Shown: positions 15,894-27,188, numbered from the stretch's first letter. The stretch: 39,926 bases of DNA from Amycolatopsis orientalis DSM 40040 = KCTC 9412 (GCF_000478275.1 NZ_ASJB01000011.1:1-39926); one strand, 5' to 3'. Notes: a model not told the origin generated them from the sequence alone. Translations and numbers: made by a program.

Positions 15894-16936
15894 GGAAACT
15901 GACCGGGTACCGGTTGTTCTGGCCCGTGGTCGCGTTGCTGGCGTTGCTGCTCGGCGATCTCATCGCCCAGCCGTCCTTCTTCGCCCTCGAACTGCGCGAC
16001 GGGCATCTCTACGGCAACGTGATCGACATCCTCAAGAACGGGGCGCCGCTGATCCTCATCGCGATCGGCATGACCCTGGTGGTGGCGACGCGGGGGATCG
16101 ACCTCTCCGTCGGCGCCGTCGTCGCGATCAGCGGCGCGCTCGCGTGCCTGCACATCAGCGGCCTCGGCGACCAGAACAGTCTCGGCGGAGTGCTCGCCGC
16201 GGTCGGGATGGCGCTCGGGCTGGCCGTCGCGCTCGGCGCGTGGAACGGCTGGCTGGTGGCGGTGCTGGGCATCCAGCCGATCATCGCGACGCTGATCCTC
16301 ATGGTCGCCGGACGCGGGATCGCCCAGCTGATCACCGGCGGCCAGATCATCACCATCAACTCCGGGCCGTACGAGTGGATCGGCAGCGGGTTCGTCTTCG
16401 GGCTGCCGAGCGCGATCCTCCTGGCGCTGGCGGTGTTCGCCATCGCTGCGCTGCTCGTCCGCCGGTCCGCGCTGGGCCTGCTGGTCGAATCCGTCGGCGG
16501 CAATCCCGAGGCGGGCAGGCTCGCCGGGCTGCGGTCAGCGAGGCTGATCTGGCTCACCTACGTGTTCTGCGCGCTCTGCGCCGGGATCGCCGGGCTGATG
16601 ATCAGCGCGAACGTGCACAGCGCCGACGGCAACAACGCCGGGCAGTTCATCGAACTCGACGCGATCCTCGCCATCGTCATCGGCGGCACGCAGCTGACCG
16701 GCGGCCGGTTCTCGCTCACCGGCTCGGTCATCGGCGCGCTCCTCATCCAGACGCTGACCACCACGGTCTACGCGCTCGGCATCGCGCCGCAGGCGATCAT
16801 GCTGTTCAAGGCGCTGGTCGTGCTGGCCGTCTGCCTGCTGCAGTCGCCGGCGTTCCGCAAGAAGCTCGCCAGGCGGCGGAAAACGGTGCCGCCGTCCCCC
16901 GTCGTCCGGACGGAGAAGGTGGAGGCCGGGGTATGA
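15890..16936 (+). CDS. ytfT: Sugar ABC transporter permease, YtfT type
   Basis: The 348-aa CUT2/RbsC-family membrane protein has 8-10 hydrophobic segments. The family motif GIDLSVGAVVAISG is at about residues 67-80 and AIVIGGTQLTGGRFSLTGSVIGALLIQ is near the C-terminus. It pairs with the next gene product as a heterodimeric channel, as in YtfT-YjfF. Four-base start/stop overlaps with both neighbours show a tightly coupled operon. The tail after about 330 is basic and cytoplasmic. Confidence 0.9.
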   Translation: MRKLTGYRLFWPVVALLALLLGDLIAQPSFFALELRDGHLYGNVIDILKNGAPLILIAIGMTLVVATRGIDLSVGAVVAISGALACLHISGLGDQNSLGGVLAAVGMALGLAVALGAWNGWLVAVLGIQPIIATLILMVAGRGIAQLITGGQIITINSGPYEWIGSGFVFGLPSAILLALAVFAIAALLVRRSALGLLVESVGGNPEAGRLAGLRSARLIWLTYVFCALCAGIAGLMISANVHSADGNNAGQFIELDAILAIVIGGTQLTGGRFSLTGSVIGALLIQTLTTTVYALGIAPQAIMLFKALVVLAVCLLQSPAFRKKLARRRKTVPPSPVVRTEKVEAGV

Positions 16937-17919
16937 CCACCGCATTCGAGCGGGTCAAGGGCTACCGGCCGCGCCGCCGGCACCTCCCGATCCTGGCGAC
17001 GATGGCGATGCTCATCGGCGCGTACGTCTTCGGCGCCTCCAGCTACACGGCGTTCGGTTCCGGCCAGGTCGTGCTCGACCTGTTCATCAACAACGCCTTC
17101 CTGCTGGTGGTCGCCGTCGGGATGACGTTCGTGATCCTCACCGGCGGCATCGATCTGTCCGTGGGTTCGGTGGTCGCGCTGTCCACTGTGGTCTCGGCCG
17201 ACCTGCTGCAGAACCAGGGCTGGCCGGTGTTCGCGGTGATCCCGGCGGTCCTGCTGATCGGCGCGGCGCTGGGCTTCGGGATGGGCGTGCTGGTCCACGT
17301 CTTCGAGATCCAGCCGTTCATCGCGACCCTGATCGGGATGTTCTTCGCCAGGGGGCTCTGCTACACGATCAGCACCCAGGCGTACTCGATCGACAACGCG
17401 ACAGTCGCGAGCCTCGCGCAGGCACAGATCCCGCTGGGCGGTGAACTGCACATCTCGATCGGCGTGGTCGTCGCGCTCGTGGTGGTCGCCGTCGCCGCGT
17501 ATGTCCTTTACGGAACGCGGTTCGGCCGGACGGTGTACGCGATCGGCGGAAACGAGAAGTCCGCACTGCTGATGGGGCTGAACGTGGGCCGCACGCGGAT
17601 CGCGGTCTACACGCTCAGCGGGTTCTGCTCGGCGCTCGGCGGCCTGCTCCTGGTGCTGTACAAGTCCTCCGGCGACCCGCTCAACGGGGTCGGGCTGGAG
17701 CTGACCGCGATCGCGGCGGTCGTCATCGGCGGCACGCTGCTCACCGGCGGCTCCGGTTACGTCCTCGGCACGGTGCTCGGGATCATGGTGCTGGGCATCA
17801 TCCAGACCCTGATCACCTTCGACGGCACGCTCAACTCCTGGTGGACCTCGATCATCACGGGAGCGCTGCTGTTCGCCTTCATCGTCCTGCAACGGCTCGC
17901 CGGCAGGCGGGCCACTTAA
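16933..17919 (+). CDS. yjfF: Sugar ABC transporter permease, YjfF type
   Basis: The 328-aa second CUT2 permease of the operon has GMTFVILTGGIDLSVGSVVALS (about residues 60-81) and VVIGGTLLTGGSGYVLGTVLGIMVLGIIQT, characteristic of YjfF. Having two different permeases with one ATPase and one binding protein is itself the YtfQRT-YjfF pattern and separates this system from single-permease CUT2 systems such as the ChvE-GguAB type downstream. The ATG at 16933 overlaps the ytfT stop. A hairpin at 17927-17945 follows. Confidence 0.9.
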   Translation: MTTAFERVKGYRPRRRHLPILATMAMLIGAYVFGASSYTAFGSGQVVLDLFINNAFLLVVAVGMTFVILTGGIDLSVGSVVALSTVVSADLLQNQGWPVFAVIPAVLLIGAALGFGMGVLVHVFEIQPFIATLIGMFFARGLCYTISTQAYSIDNATVASLAQAQIPLGGELHISIGVVVALVVVAVAAYVLYGTRFGRTVYAIGGNEKSALLMGLNVGRTRIAVYTLSGFCSALGGLLLVLYKSSGDPLNGVGLELTAIAAVVIGGTLLTGGSGYVLGTVLGIMVLGIIQTLITFDGTLNSWWTSIITGALLFAFIVLQRLAGRRAT

Positions 17920-17926
17920 AACCGCC

Positions 17927-17945
17927 GCCACCGCTCTTCGGTGGC
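17927..17945 (+). terminator. Short hairpin after yjfF
   Basis: A 7-bp perfect GC-rich stem (17927-17933 with 17939-17945) closes a 5-nt loop 8 nt after the stop. It may end the ytfQ operon, but it has no U-tract, and no clear promoter is visible between it and araB. Partial read-through into araB is therefore likely. Confidence 0.5.
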
Positions 17946-17957
17946 CAACGACCAAGA

Positions 17958-17973
17958 ATGTGAACGCTAACAT
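17958..17973. promoter_or_regulatory. AraR-type operator before araB
   Basis: ATGTGAACGCTAACAT is the fourth copy of the shared palindrome. It differs from the consensus by one base in the left half. It lies 14 nt upstream of the araB start codon. Confidence 0.85.
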
Positions 17974-17986
17974 TGCGGGAGAAGAA

Positions 17987-19669
17987 GTGAGTACAGGGGA
18001 ACCGCTGGTCGTCGGCGTCGACTTCGGGACGCTGTCCGGCCGGGCCGTCGTGGTCCGGGTCCGTGACGGCGCGGAACTGGGCAGCGCGGTTTCGGAGTAC
18101 CGCCACGGCGTGATCGACCGGATCCTGCCGGAGACCGGACAGGGCCTGCCGCCGGACTGGGCGCTGCAGGTGCCGTCGGACTACGTCGACGTCCTCCGCA
18201 CCGCCGTACCGGAGGCGATCCGGGCCGCCGGCGCGGATCCCGCCGACGTCATCGGCATCGGGACCGATTTCACCGCCTGCACCATGGTGCCGACCACCGC
18301 CGACGGCACCCCGTTGTGCGAACTGCCCGAGTTCGCCGGGGAACCGCACGCCTACGTGAAGTTGTGGCGCCACCATTCCGCGCAGCCGCAGGCCGACCGG
18401 ATCAACGCGCTGGCGCGGGAACGCGGCGAGTCGTGGCTGCCGCGGTACGGCGGGCTGATCTCCTCTGAGTGGGAATTCGCCAAGGCGCTGGAGGTCTTCG
18501 AAGAGGCCCCCGGGGTGTACTCGCGGATGCGGCATTGGGTCGAAGCCGCGGACTGGATCGTCTGGCAGCTCACCGGAACCTACGTCCGCAACGCCTGCAC
18601 CGCGGGCTACAAGGGCATCCTGCAGGACGGCCGGTACCCGGGCGTCGGCTTCCTCGAAGCACTCGCCCCCGGTTTCGGGTCCTTTGTGGACGACAAGCTC
18701 ATGCACCCGCTGGGCGCGCTCGGCGCCAAGGCCGGGAGCCTGAGCGCGCAGGCCGCGGAGTGGACCGGACTGCCCGAGGCGATCGCGGTCGCCGTCGGGA
18801 ACGTCGACGCGCATGTCACCGCGCCCGCGGTCCAGGCCGTCGCGCCCGGCCAGATGGTGGCGATCATGGGCACCTCCACCTGTCACGTGATGAACGGCGC
18901 CGAACTGCGTGAGGTGCCGGGGATGTGCGGTGTCGTCGACGGCGGGATCGTGGCCGGGCAGTGGGGCTACGAGGCCGGGCAGAGCGGTGTCGGCGACATC
19001 TTCGGCTGGTTCGTCGAACACGGTGTCCCGGCATCCTATGTGTACGACGCCCAGGAAGCGGGCATCTCCGTCCACGAACTGCTGACCCGGCTCGCCGCGA
19101 CGCAGGAGATCGGCGAGCACGGTCTCGTCGCACTGGACTGGCACAGCGGGAACCGTTCGGTACTGGTGGATCACGAGCTCTCCGGAGTCGTCGTCGGCCA
19201 GACGCTGGCGACCCGCGCCGAGGACACCTACCGGGCGCTGCTGGAGGCCACCGCGTTTGGCACCAGGACGATCGTCGAGACCTTCGAGCGCGCCGGCGTC
19301 CCGGTCACCGAACTGATCGTCGCCGGTGGCCTGGTCAAGAACGAGCTGCTGATGCAGATCTACGCCGACGTCACGAACCTGCCGCTCTCGGTCGCGGGCT
19401 CCACGCAGAGTCCCGCGCTGGGCTCGGCGATCCACGCCGCCGTCGCCGCGGGCGCGCATCCGGACGTCCCCGCCGCCGCGGCGGAGATGGGTTCGGTCCG
19501 CCGCGCGGTCTACCGGCCGATCGCCGAGAACGTCAAGGCGTACGACGACCTTTACGCCGAGTACGCCGCGCTGCACGACTACTTCGGCCGCGGCGCCAAC
19601 GACGTCATGCACCGTCTCGCCGCCCGCCGTCGCGCGGCCGCCTCCGTCCGGAAAGGACAGCACCGATGA
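17987..19669 (+). CDS. araB: L-ribulokinase
   Basis: The 560-aa FGGY-family sugar kinase phosphorylates L-ribulose to L-ribulose 5-phosphate in the cytoplasm. The N-terminal VVGVDFGTLSGRAVVV, the MGTSTCHVMNG segment and the C-terminal VAGGLVKNELLMQIYADVTNLPL match bacterial AraB, and the length is close to the ~560 of the family. GTG at 17987 is preferred: GGGAGAAG precedes it, whereas an earlier in-frame GTG lies inside the operator. The stop overlaps the araD ATG by four bases. It is first of the araB-araD-araA set. Confidence 0.96.
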   Translation: MSTGEPLVVGVDFGTLSGRAVVVRVRDGAELGSAVSEYRHGVIDRILPETGQGLPPDWALQVPSDYVDVLRTAVPEAIRAAGADPADVIGIGTDFTACTMVPTTADGTPLCELPEFAGEPHAYVKLWRHHSAQPQADRINALARERGESWLPRYGGLISSEWEFAKALEVFEEAPGVYSRMRHWVEAADWIVWQLTGTYVRNACTAGYKGILQDGRYPGVGFLEALAPGFGSFVDDKLMHPLGALGAKAGSLSAQAAEWTGLPEAIAVAVGNVDAHVTAPAVQAVAPGQMVAIMGTSTCHVMNGAELREVPGMCGVVDGGIVAGQWGYEAGQSGVGDIFGWFVEHGVPASYVYDAQEAGISVHELLTRLAATQEIGEHGLVALDWHSGNRSVLVDHELSGVVVGQTLATRAEDTYRALLEATAFGTRTIVETFERAGVPVTELIVAGGLVKNELLMQIYADVTNLPLSVAGSTQSPALGSAIHAAVAAGAHPDVPAAAAEMGSVRRAVYRPIAENVKAYDDLYAEYAALHDYFGRGANDVMHRLAARRRAAASVRKGQHR

Positions 19670-20352
19670 GCCTGGCCGCCGACATCACGGACACCTTCGA
19701 GGAACTGCGGGACACCGTCGCCCGGCTGCACAGCGAGCTGACCAGGTACGAGCTGGTCATCTGGACGGCGGGCAACGTGTCGGCCAGGGTCCCCGGCCAC
19801 GACCTGATGGTGATCAAGCCGTCCGGCGTCTCCTACGACGAGCTGAGCGCCGACACGATGGTCGTCACCGATCTCCACGGTGAGGTCGTGCAGGGTGATC
19901 TCGCGCCGTCGTCGGACACCGCCGCGCACGCCTACGTCTACCGGCACATGCCGGAGGTCGGCGGTGTCGTCCACACGCATTCGACCTACGCCACCGCCTG
20001 GGCGGCCCGCGGCGAGCCGATCCCGTGCGTGCTCACGATGATCGCCGATGAGTTCGGCGGGGAGATCCCGGTCGGGCCGTTCGCGCTGATCGGGGACGAC
20101 TCGATCGGCCGGGGGATCGTCGAGACGCTCCGGTCCAGCCGGTCACCCGCGGTGCTGATGCGCAACCACGGCCCGTTCACCGTCGGCCGGACCGCCAAGG
20201 ACGCGGTCAAGGCCGCGGTGATGGTCGAAGACGTCGCCAGGACCGTCCACATCGCCTCCGCGCTCGGGAAACCGGAGCCACTGTCCGAAGAGGACATCGA
20301 CCGGCTCTACGCGCGCTACCAGAACGTCTACGGCCAGCAGGGAGAGAAGTGA
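19666..20352 (+). CDS. araD: L-ribulose-5-phosphate 4-epimerase
   Basis: The 228-aa class II aldolase/AraD-family enzyme converts L-ribulose 5-phosphate to D-xylulose 5-phosphate, the entry point to the pentose phosphate pathway. Zinc ligands are visible in [10 protein letters not shown] (H103, H105) and RNHGPF (H168). TAGNVSAR at about residues 34-41 and KPSG at 51-54 form the phosphate-binding region. Length matches the family (about 230). It overlaps araB upstream and araA downstream by four bases each. Confidence 0.95.
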   Translation: MSLAADITDTFEELRDTVARLHSELTRYELVIWTAGNVSARVPGHDLMVIKPSGVSYDELSADTMVVTDLHGEVVQGDLAPSSDTAAHAYVYRHMPEVGGVVHTHSTYATAWAARGEPIPCVLTMIADEFGGEIPVGPFALIGDDSIGRGIVETLRSSRSPAVLMRNHGPFTVGRTAKDAVKAAVMVEDVARTVHIASALGKPEPLSEEDIDRLYARYQNVYGQQGEK

Positions 20353-21854
20353 GCACACAGCGGAAGACCGAGGTCTGGTTCCTCACCGGAAGCCAGGCGC
20401 TGTACGGCGAAGACACCTTGGCGCAGGTCGCCGGCCAGTCGCTGCAGATCCAGCGGATGCTGGCCGACACCGGGCGGATCTCGGCGGAGATCGTCGCGAA
20501 GCCGGTGCTCACCGAACCGTCGGCGATCCGGCGGGTCATGCTCGAAGCGAACGCGGACGACGCCTGCGTCGGCGTGATCGCGTGGATGCACACCTTCTCG
20601 CCGGCCAAGATGTGGATCACCGGGCTGGACGCGCTGCGGAAGCCGTTGCTGCATCTGCACACCCAGCTCAACGAGGCGCTGCCGTGGCGGTCCATCGACA
20701 TGGACTTCATGAACCTGAACCAGGCCGCGCACGGCGACCGCGAGTTCGGCTACATCCAGACCCGGCTCGGGGTGCCGCGTAAGACCATCGCCGGGCACGC
20801 CGCGGATCCGTCGGTCGCGAAGCGGATCGACGCGTGGGTCCGCGCGGCGATCGGGCGCCAGACGCTCGGCTCGCTCAAACTCGCGCGGTTCGGCGACAAC
20901 ATGCGTGACGTCGCGGTCACCGACGGGGACAAGGTCGAGGCGGAGCTGAAGTTCGGCGTCTCCGTGAACACCTACGGCGTCAACGAACTCGTCGCCCTGG
21001 TCGACGCCGTCCCGGACGCCGAGGTCGACACGCTGGTCGAGGAGTACACCGAGGCGTACGCCCTCGCACCGGAACTGGCGAAGGGCGCGGAGCGGCACGA
21101 ATCCCTGCGTTACGCGGCCCGGATCGAACAGGGCTTGCGCACCTTCCTCACCGAGGGCGGTTTCGGCGCGTTCACCACGAACTTCGAGGACCTCGGCGGG
21201 CTGCGCCAGCTGCCCGGCCTCGCCGTGCAGCGCCTCATGGCCGACGGGTACGGCTTCGGTGGCGAGGGCGACTGGAAGACGTCCGCGCTGCTGACCGCGG
21301 TGAAGGCGATGAGCCGCGATTCCGCGCTGGGAACGTCCTTCATGGAGGACTACACCTACCACTTCGGCCCGGGCGAGCCGAAGATCCTCGGCGCCCACAT
21401 GCTCGAAGTCTGCCCGAGCATCGCCGCCGCCCGCCCGTCCTGCGAGATCCACCCGCTCGGTATCGGCGGCCGCGAGGACCCGGTCCGGCTGGTCTTCGAC
21501 GCGGCCCCCGGCGACGCCGTGGTCATCGGCATGGCCGACCTCGGCGACCGGTTCCGCCTGGTGGCCAACGAGGTCGAGGTCGTCGCGCCGGACGAACCGT
21601 TGCCGAACCTGCCGGTGGCGCGCGCTGTCTGGAAGCCGGCGCCGTCGCTGGCGACGTCCGCGGAGGCCTGGATCACCGCGGGCGGACCGCACCACACGGT
21701 GCTCACGCAGGCCGTCGGCGCGGAATCGATCCGCGATCTGGCCACCATGCTCGACGTCGAGCTGCTGATGATCGACCACACGACGACGCCCGAGTCGATC
21801 GCGGACCGGATGCGCTGGAACCAGGCGTACTACCGGCTCGCACAAGGTTTCTGA
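20349..21854 (+). CDS. araA: L-arabinose isomerase
   Basis: The 501-aa enzyme interconverts L-arabinose and L-ribulose and needs a divalent metal, usually Mn2+. The N-terminal [16 protein letters not shown] is diagnostic. Metal-site residues are seen in FMEDYTYHF (Glu) and [10 protein letters not shown] (His), and the C-terminal part includes [13 protein letters not shown]. Length equals that of E. coli AraA (500). It starts with GTG overlapping the araD stop and is followed 27 nt later by the ChvE-like gene with a GGAGGAG-type site, so the operon continues. Confidence 0.97.
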   Translation: MSTQRKTEVWFLTGSQALYGEDTLAQVAGQSLQIQRMLADTGRISAEIVAKPVLTEPSAIRRVMLEANADDACVGVIAWMHTFSPAKMWITGLDALRKPLLHLHTQLNEALPWRSIDMDFMNLNQAAHGDREFGYIQTRLGVPRKTIAGHAADPSVAKRIDAWVRAAIGRQTLGSLKLARFGDNMRDVAVTDGDKVEAELKFGVSVNTYGVNELVALVDAVPDAEVDTLVEEYTEAYALAPELAKGAERHESLRYAARIEQGLRTFLTEGGFGAFTTNFEDLGGLRQLPGLAVQRLMADGYGFGGEGDWKTSALLTAVKAMSRDSALGTSFMEDYTYHFGPGEPKILGAHMLEVCPSIAAARPSCEIHPLGIGGREDPVRLVFDAAPGDAVVIGMADLGDRFRLVANEVEVVAPDEPLPNLPVARAVWKPAPSLATSAEAWITAGGPHHTVLTQAVGAESIRDLATMLDVELLMIDHTTTPESIADRMRWNQAYYRLAQGF

Positions 21855-21881
21855 GCGGTCCCCACCGGAGGAGAAGGAACA

Positions 21882-23011
21882 ATGAAGTTCACGAAACTGG
21901 CCACGCTGGCCATGGCGATCGGCGTCGGAGCGGCGCTGACCGCCTGCGGTTCGAGTACGAAGACGGGAGAGCAGCAGCCGGCCGCGGGCAGCGGCGCGGC
22001 GGGCGGGCTCGTCGGCGTCACCATGCCGACCAAGTCGTCGGAGCGCTGGATCCACGACGGTGACAACATCAAGGCGGCGCTGGAGAAGCTGGGTTACCAG
22101 GTCGACCTCCAGTACGCGGAGGATGACATCCCGACGCAGGTCAACCAGATCGAGAACCAGATCACCAAGGGCGCGAAGCTGCTCGTGATCGCCTCGATCG
22201 ACGGCACCGCGATCACCACGCAGCTGCAGGAGGCCGCGGACAAGAAGATCCCGGTCATCGCCTACGACCGGTTGATCCGCAACACCCCCAACGTCGACTA
22301 CTACGCGACCTTCGACAACTTCAAGGTCGGCGTGCAGCAGGCGACGTCGTTGCTCACCGGGCTGAAGGTCCTCAAGGAGGACGGTTCCCCGGGTGAGGGC
22401 AAGGGCCCGTTCAACGTCGAGCTGTTCGCCGGTTCGCCGGACGACAACAACGCGACGTTCTTCTTCAACGGCGCCATGTCGGTCCTGAAGCCGTACCTGG
22501 ACAACGGCACGCTGGTCGTCAAGAGTGGTCAGACCGCGTTCAACGTCGCGGCGATCCTGCGCTGGCAGGCCGCGACCGCGCAGCGGCGCATGGAAGACCT
22601 TCTGACCAAGACCTACAGCTCGGGCGCGAAGGTCCAGGGGGTGCTCTCGCCGTACGATGGCCTCTCCATCGGCATCCTTTCGGCGCTGAAGAGCAACGGT
22701 TACGGCACGCCGGGTCAGCCGTACCCGGTCGTCACCGGGCAGGACGCCGAGGTCGCGTCGGTGAAGTCCATCATCGCGGGCGAGCAGTACTCGACCATCT
22801 TCAAGGACACCCGCAAGCTCGCCGACACCACGGTCAAGATGGCCGACGCGGTGCTCAAGGGCGGCAAGGCCGAGACCAACAACACCACGGACTACAACAA
22901 CGGCCAGAAGGTCGTCCCGGCGTTCCTGCTGGAGTCGGTGATCCTGAACAAGGGCAACTACCAGAAGGAACTCATCGACTCCGGCTACTACAAAGCGGAA
23001 CAGCTGAGGTA

Positions 23012-23012
<1 letters not shown>
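21882..23012 (+). CDS. chvE: Multiple-sugar-binding lipoprotein, ChvE type
   Basis: The 376-aa CUT2 binding lipoprotein has lipobox LTAC (C22). The mature protein begins [31 protein letters not shown] and continues with the ChvE/XylF-like motifs [19 protein letters not shown] and [20 protein letters not shown]. ChvE binds several aldoses, including L-arabinose, D-galactose and D-xylose. Here, next to araBDA, L-arabinose pyranose is the likely main ligand. It is distinct in sequence from the YtfQ-type protein encoded earlier. Its TAG overlaps the GTG of the next gene. Confidence 0.92.
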
Positions 23013-24541
<1,529 letters not shown>

Positions 24542-24544
24542 GTC

Positions 24545-25792
24545 ATGAGCACCGCCTCCGCAGACACCGTCACCGGTGTCCCGGAACCGAAGGGATCCAC
24601 GCCGGAAAGGGCGCCACGGCGGATCTCGTTCAACCCGCGCCAGAGCGGGATCTACGTCGCCTTCGCGCTGATCGTCGTGCTGTTCTCGATCCTCACCGGC
24701 GGCGCGCTGCTGGAACCGCAGAACATCTCGAACCTGATCGTGCAGAACTCCTACGTGCTGATCCTCGCGATCGGGATGATCCTGATCATCATCGCCGGGC
24801 ACATCGACCTGTCGGTCGGTTCGGTGGTGGCGCTGACCGGCGGGATCTCCGCCGTGCTGATGGTGAACGTCGGCATGGCGTGGCCGCTCGCGCTGCTCAT
24901 CACGCTGGCCGTCGGCGCGGTGATCGGGGCGTGGCAAGGGTATTGGGTCGCCTACTTCGGCATCCCGGCGTTCATCGTGACCCTGGCGGGGATGCTGATC
25001 TTCCGCGCGCTCACCCTGACCGTGCTGGGGAACCAGGGGATCGGCCCGTTCCCGGACGAGGTGCGGACGCTGGCGAACGGGTTCACCGGCGGGTACCTCG
25101 GCAACATCGGGCTCGGCCCGCTCGGCGGCGCCGACCTGGTGAGCCTTCTCGTCGGCGTGCTGGCGATCGCGGGCGCGGTCTTCTCGCAGTGGCGTAAGCG
25201 CACGGCGCGGATCAACTACCTGCAAGAGGTCGATCCGTTGCCGATGTTCCTGCTGAAGATGGTCGCCGCGGCCGCCGTCGTGCTGTTCGTGGTGGTCCAG
25301 CTGGCCCGCTACAAGAACCTGCCGTGGGTGCTGATCCTGCTGTCCGTGCTGGTCATCGGGTACACGCTGGTGACGACGCGGGCGGTGTTCGGACGGCACA
25401 TCTACGCCATCGGCGGGAACCTCCAGGCCGCGACCCTGTCCGGGGTGAAGGTCAAGTCGGTGACGTTCTGGATCTTCGTCAACATGGGCGTGCTGTCCGC
25501 GATCGCCGGCGTCATCGTCGCCGGACGGCTCAACCAGGCCGGGCCGACCGCGGGCAACATGTTCGAACTCGACGCCATCGCCGCGGCCTTCATCGGCGGC
25601 GCCGCCGTCCAGGGCGGGGTCGGCAAGGTGGTCGGCGCGATCACCGGCGGCCTGATCATGGGCGTCATCAACAACGGCATGTCCCTCATCGGCGCGCCGA
25701 CCGAGAGCGTGAACCTGGTCAAGGGGTTCGTGCTGCTCGCCGCCGTCGCCTACGACATCTGGACCAAACGCAGGTCGCGTACCGCCACCTGA
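24545..25792 (+). CDS. gguB: Sugar ABC transporter permease, GguB type
   Basis: The 415-aa CUT2 permease is longer than RbsC (about 320), as is typical of the GguB/XylH subgroup, with 10 or more hydrophobic segments. IIAGHIDLSVGSVVALTGG is near residue 82 and AAFIGGAAVQGGVGKVVGAITGGLIMGVINNGMSL lies near the C-terminus. It likely forms a homodimeric channel for ChvE-bound aldoses. It starts 3 nt after gguA. A strong hairpin follows 4 nt after the stop. Confidence 0.93.
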   Translation: MSTASADTVTGVPEPKGSTPERAPRRISFNPRQSGIYVAFALIVVLFSILTGGALLEPQNISNLIVQNSYVLILAIGMILIIIAGHIDLSVGSVVALTGGISAVLMVNVGMAWPLALLITLAVGAVIGAWQGYWVAYFGIPAFIVTLAGMLIFRALTLTVLGNQGIGPFPDEVRTLANGFTGGYLGNIGLGPLGGADLVSLLVGVLAIAGAVFSQWRKRTARINYLQEVDPLPMFLLKMVAAAAVVLFVVVQLARYKNLPWVLILLSVLVIGYTLVTTRAVFGRHIYAIGGNLQAATLSGVKVKSVTFWIFVNMGVLSAIAGVIVAGRLNQAGPTAGNMFELDAIAAAFIGGAAVQGGVGKVVGAITGGLIMGVINNGMSLIGAPTESVNLVKGFVLLAAVAYDIWTKRRSRTAT

Positions 25793-25796
25793 CGGG

Positions 25797-25836
25797 GTGG
25801 GTGTCCCGGGCCGCTCCGGCGACCCGGGACACCCAC
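25797..25836 (+). terminator. 14-bp hairpin between gguB and the secreted-enzyme genes
   Basis: 25797-25810 pairs perfectly with 25823-25836 around a 12-nt loop. It starts 4 nt after gguB and ends only 26 nt before the GTG of the next gene. There is no U-tract and no room for a full promoter after it, so it may reduce rather than stop expression of the genes that follow, or protect upstream mRNA ends. Confidence 0.7.
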
Positions 25837-25862
25837 GCCGTACCGAACCTCAGGAGACTTCC

Positions 25863-27188
25863 GTGTCGAAGCGCCTGTTCTTCGTTCTAGCGTCCGCTCT
25901 ACTGCTCACGGCAGGTGTCCCGGCGGCCGCGGAAGCGGCTCCGAGCGGGACGTTCTCCGTGCTCACCTACAACATCGCCGGCCTGCCCGAATCCCTCTCG
26001 AGCGCGCCGACGCCGCGGGAACCGGCCACGAGGGCGATCGGCGGCCGGATCGGCCCCTACGACGTCGTGCACGTCCAGGAGGATTTCAACTACCACGCCA
26101 CGCTCTACGCCGCCGACGGCCATCCTCATCGGACGCCGACCAGCGGCGGTGCGGGCTTCGGCAGTGGCCTCAACACGCTGTCGGGTATCCCTTACGACGT
26201 CGACGACTTCGAACGCGTCAAATGGGACTCGTGCCAGTTCGACTCCGGCGACTGCCTCACGCCGAAGGGGTTCACCTTCATGCGGGTCCGGCTCGCCGAG
26301 GGCGTGTTCACCGATTTCTACAACCTCCACACCAACGCCGGGACCAACGACGGTGACCTGAAGTCGAGGGCGGCCAACCTCAAGCAGCTGACGGCGTTCA
26401 TGAAGACCCGGTCGGCGGGAAACGCCGTCGTGGTCATGGGCGACACCAACACCCGCTACACGAGGACAGGCGACACGATCGCGGCGTTCGCGGCCGACAA
26501 CGGCCTGACCGACGCCTGGGTCCAGCTGGTCCGCGGCGGGACCGCGCCCGCGCAGGGCAGCCCCGCGCTGGTGTGCGACCCGGCGGCGGTGACGAACGAC
26601 TGCGAGGTCGTCGACAAGATCCTCTACCGCGGCAGCAAGCTCGTGAGCCTCGAAGCGACCTCCTACGCCAACGAGCACGCCAAGTTCCTCGACGAATCGG
26701 GTGCGATGCTCTCGGATCATTCGCCGATCGCGACCGCCTTCGCCTGGCGCCAGCACGCGGATTTCCTGCCGACCGACCAGTTCGGCGGTCCGCATGGCTC
26801 CTACTTCACCGACATCGACGCGATCCCCGCCGGCGCCGGTGTCCGGTCCCTGTCCCTGCGCGGCGGCTCCCGGGTGGACAACATCGGCCTCACCCTCGCC
26901 AACGGGACCACGCTCTCCCACGGTGGGAGCGGGGGAACCGCCGTCACCTTGACCCTGGAGAACGGCGAACACCTCACCGCCGCGACGCTCTGCCGGGGCA
27001 AGCACGACAACACCACCCGGATCTTCTCGGCCACGTTCACCACCGACCGCGGCAGGACGTTGTCGGCAGGGACCGCGACGTCGGACTGCGTGACCCGAGC
27101 CGCGGTACCGGGCTGGCAGATCGCGGGATTCCACGGCCGGGCCGGGGACGAGGTCGACAAGATCGGCTTCATCCGGACCCGGATCTGA
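25863..27188 (+). CDS. Secreted EEP-superfamily hydrolase with C-terminal jacalin-like lectin domain
   Basis: The 441-aa protein has a signal peptide (about residues 1-27). Next comes an endonuclease/exonuclease/phosphatase fold (about 30-295) with FSVLTYNIAGLP, the catalytic Glu in VQED (E73), VMGDTNTRYT (D194, N196) and the terminal SDHSPI (D285, H286). A jacalin-like beta-prism lectin domain follows (about 305-441), with repeated D-x-IGLTLANG/HGGSGG and VDKIGFI motifs. EEP enzymes cleave phosphodiesters, for example DNase I and sphingomyelinases. The lectin part suggests carbohydrate targeting. The start GTG at 25863 has AGGAG 6 nt upstream. It opens a four-gene run of secreted proteins; the GH51 gene follows after 45 nt. 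Its substrate is unknown. Confidence 0.87.
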   Translation: MSKRLFFVLASALLLTAGVPAAAEAAPSGTFSVLTYNIAGLPESLSSAPTPREPATRAIGGRIGPYDVVHVQEDFNYHATLYAADGHPHRTPTSGGAGFGSGLNTLSGIPYDVDDFERVKWDSCQFDSGDCLTPKGFTFMRVRLAEGVFTDFYNLHTNAGTNDGDLKSRAANLKQLTAFMKTRSAGNAVVVMGDTNTRYTRTGDTIAAFAADNGLTDAWVQLVRGGTAPAQGSPALVCDPAAVTNDCEVVDKILYRGSKLVSLEATSYANEHAKFLDESGAMLSDHSPIATAFAWRQHADFLPTDQFGGPHGSYFTDIDAIPAGAGVRSLSLRGGSRVDNIGLTLANGTTLSHGGSGGTAVTLTLENGEHLTAATLCRGKHDNTTRIFSATFTTDRGRTLSAGTATSDCVTRAAVPGWQIAGFHGRAGDEVDKIGFIRTRI

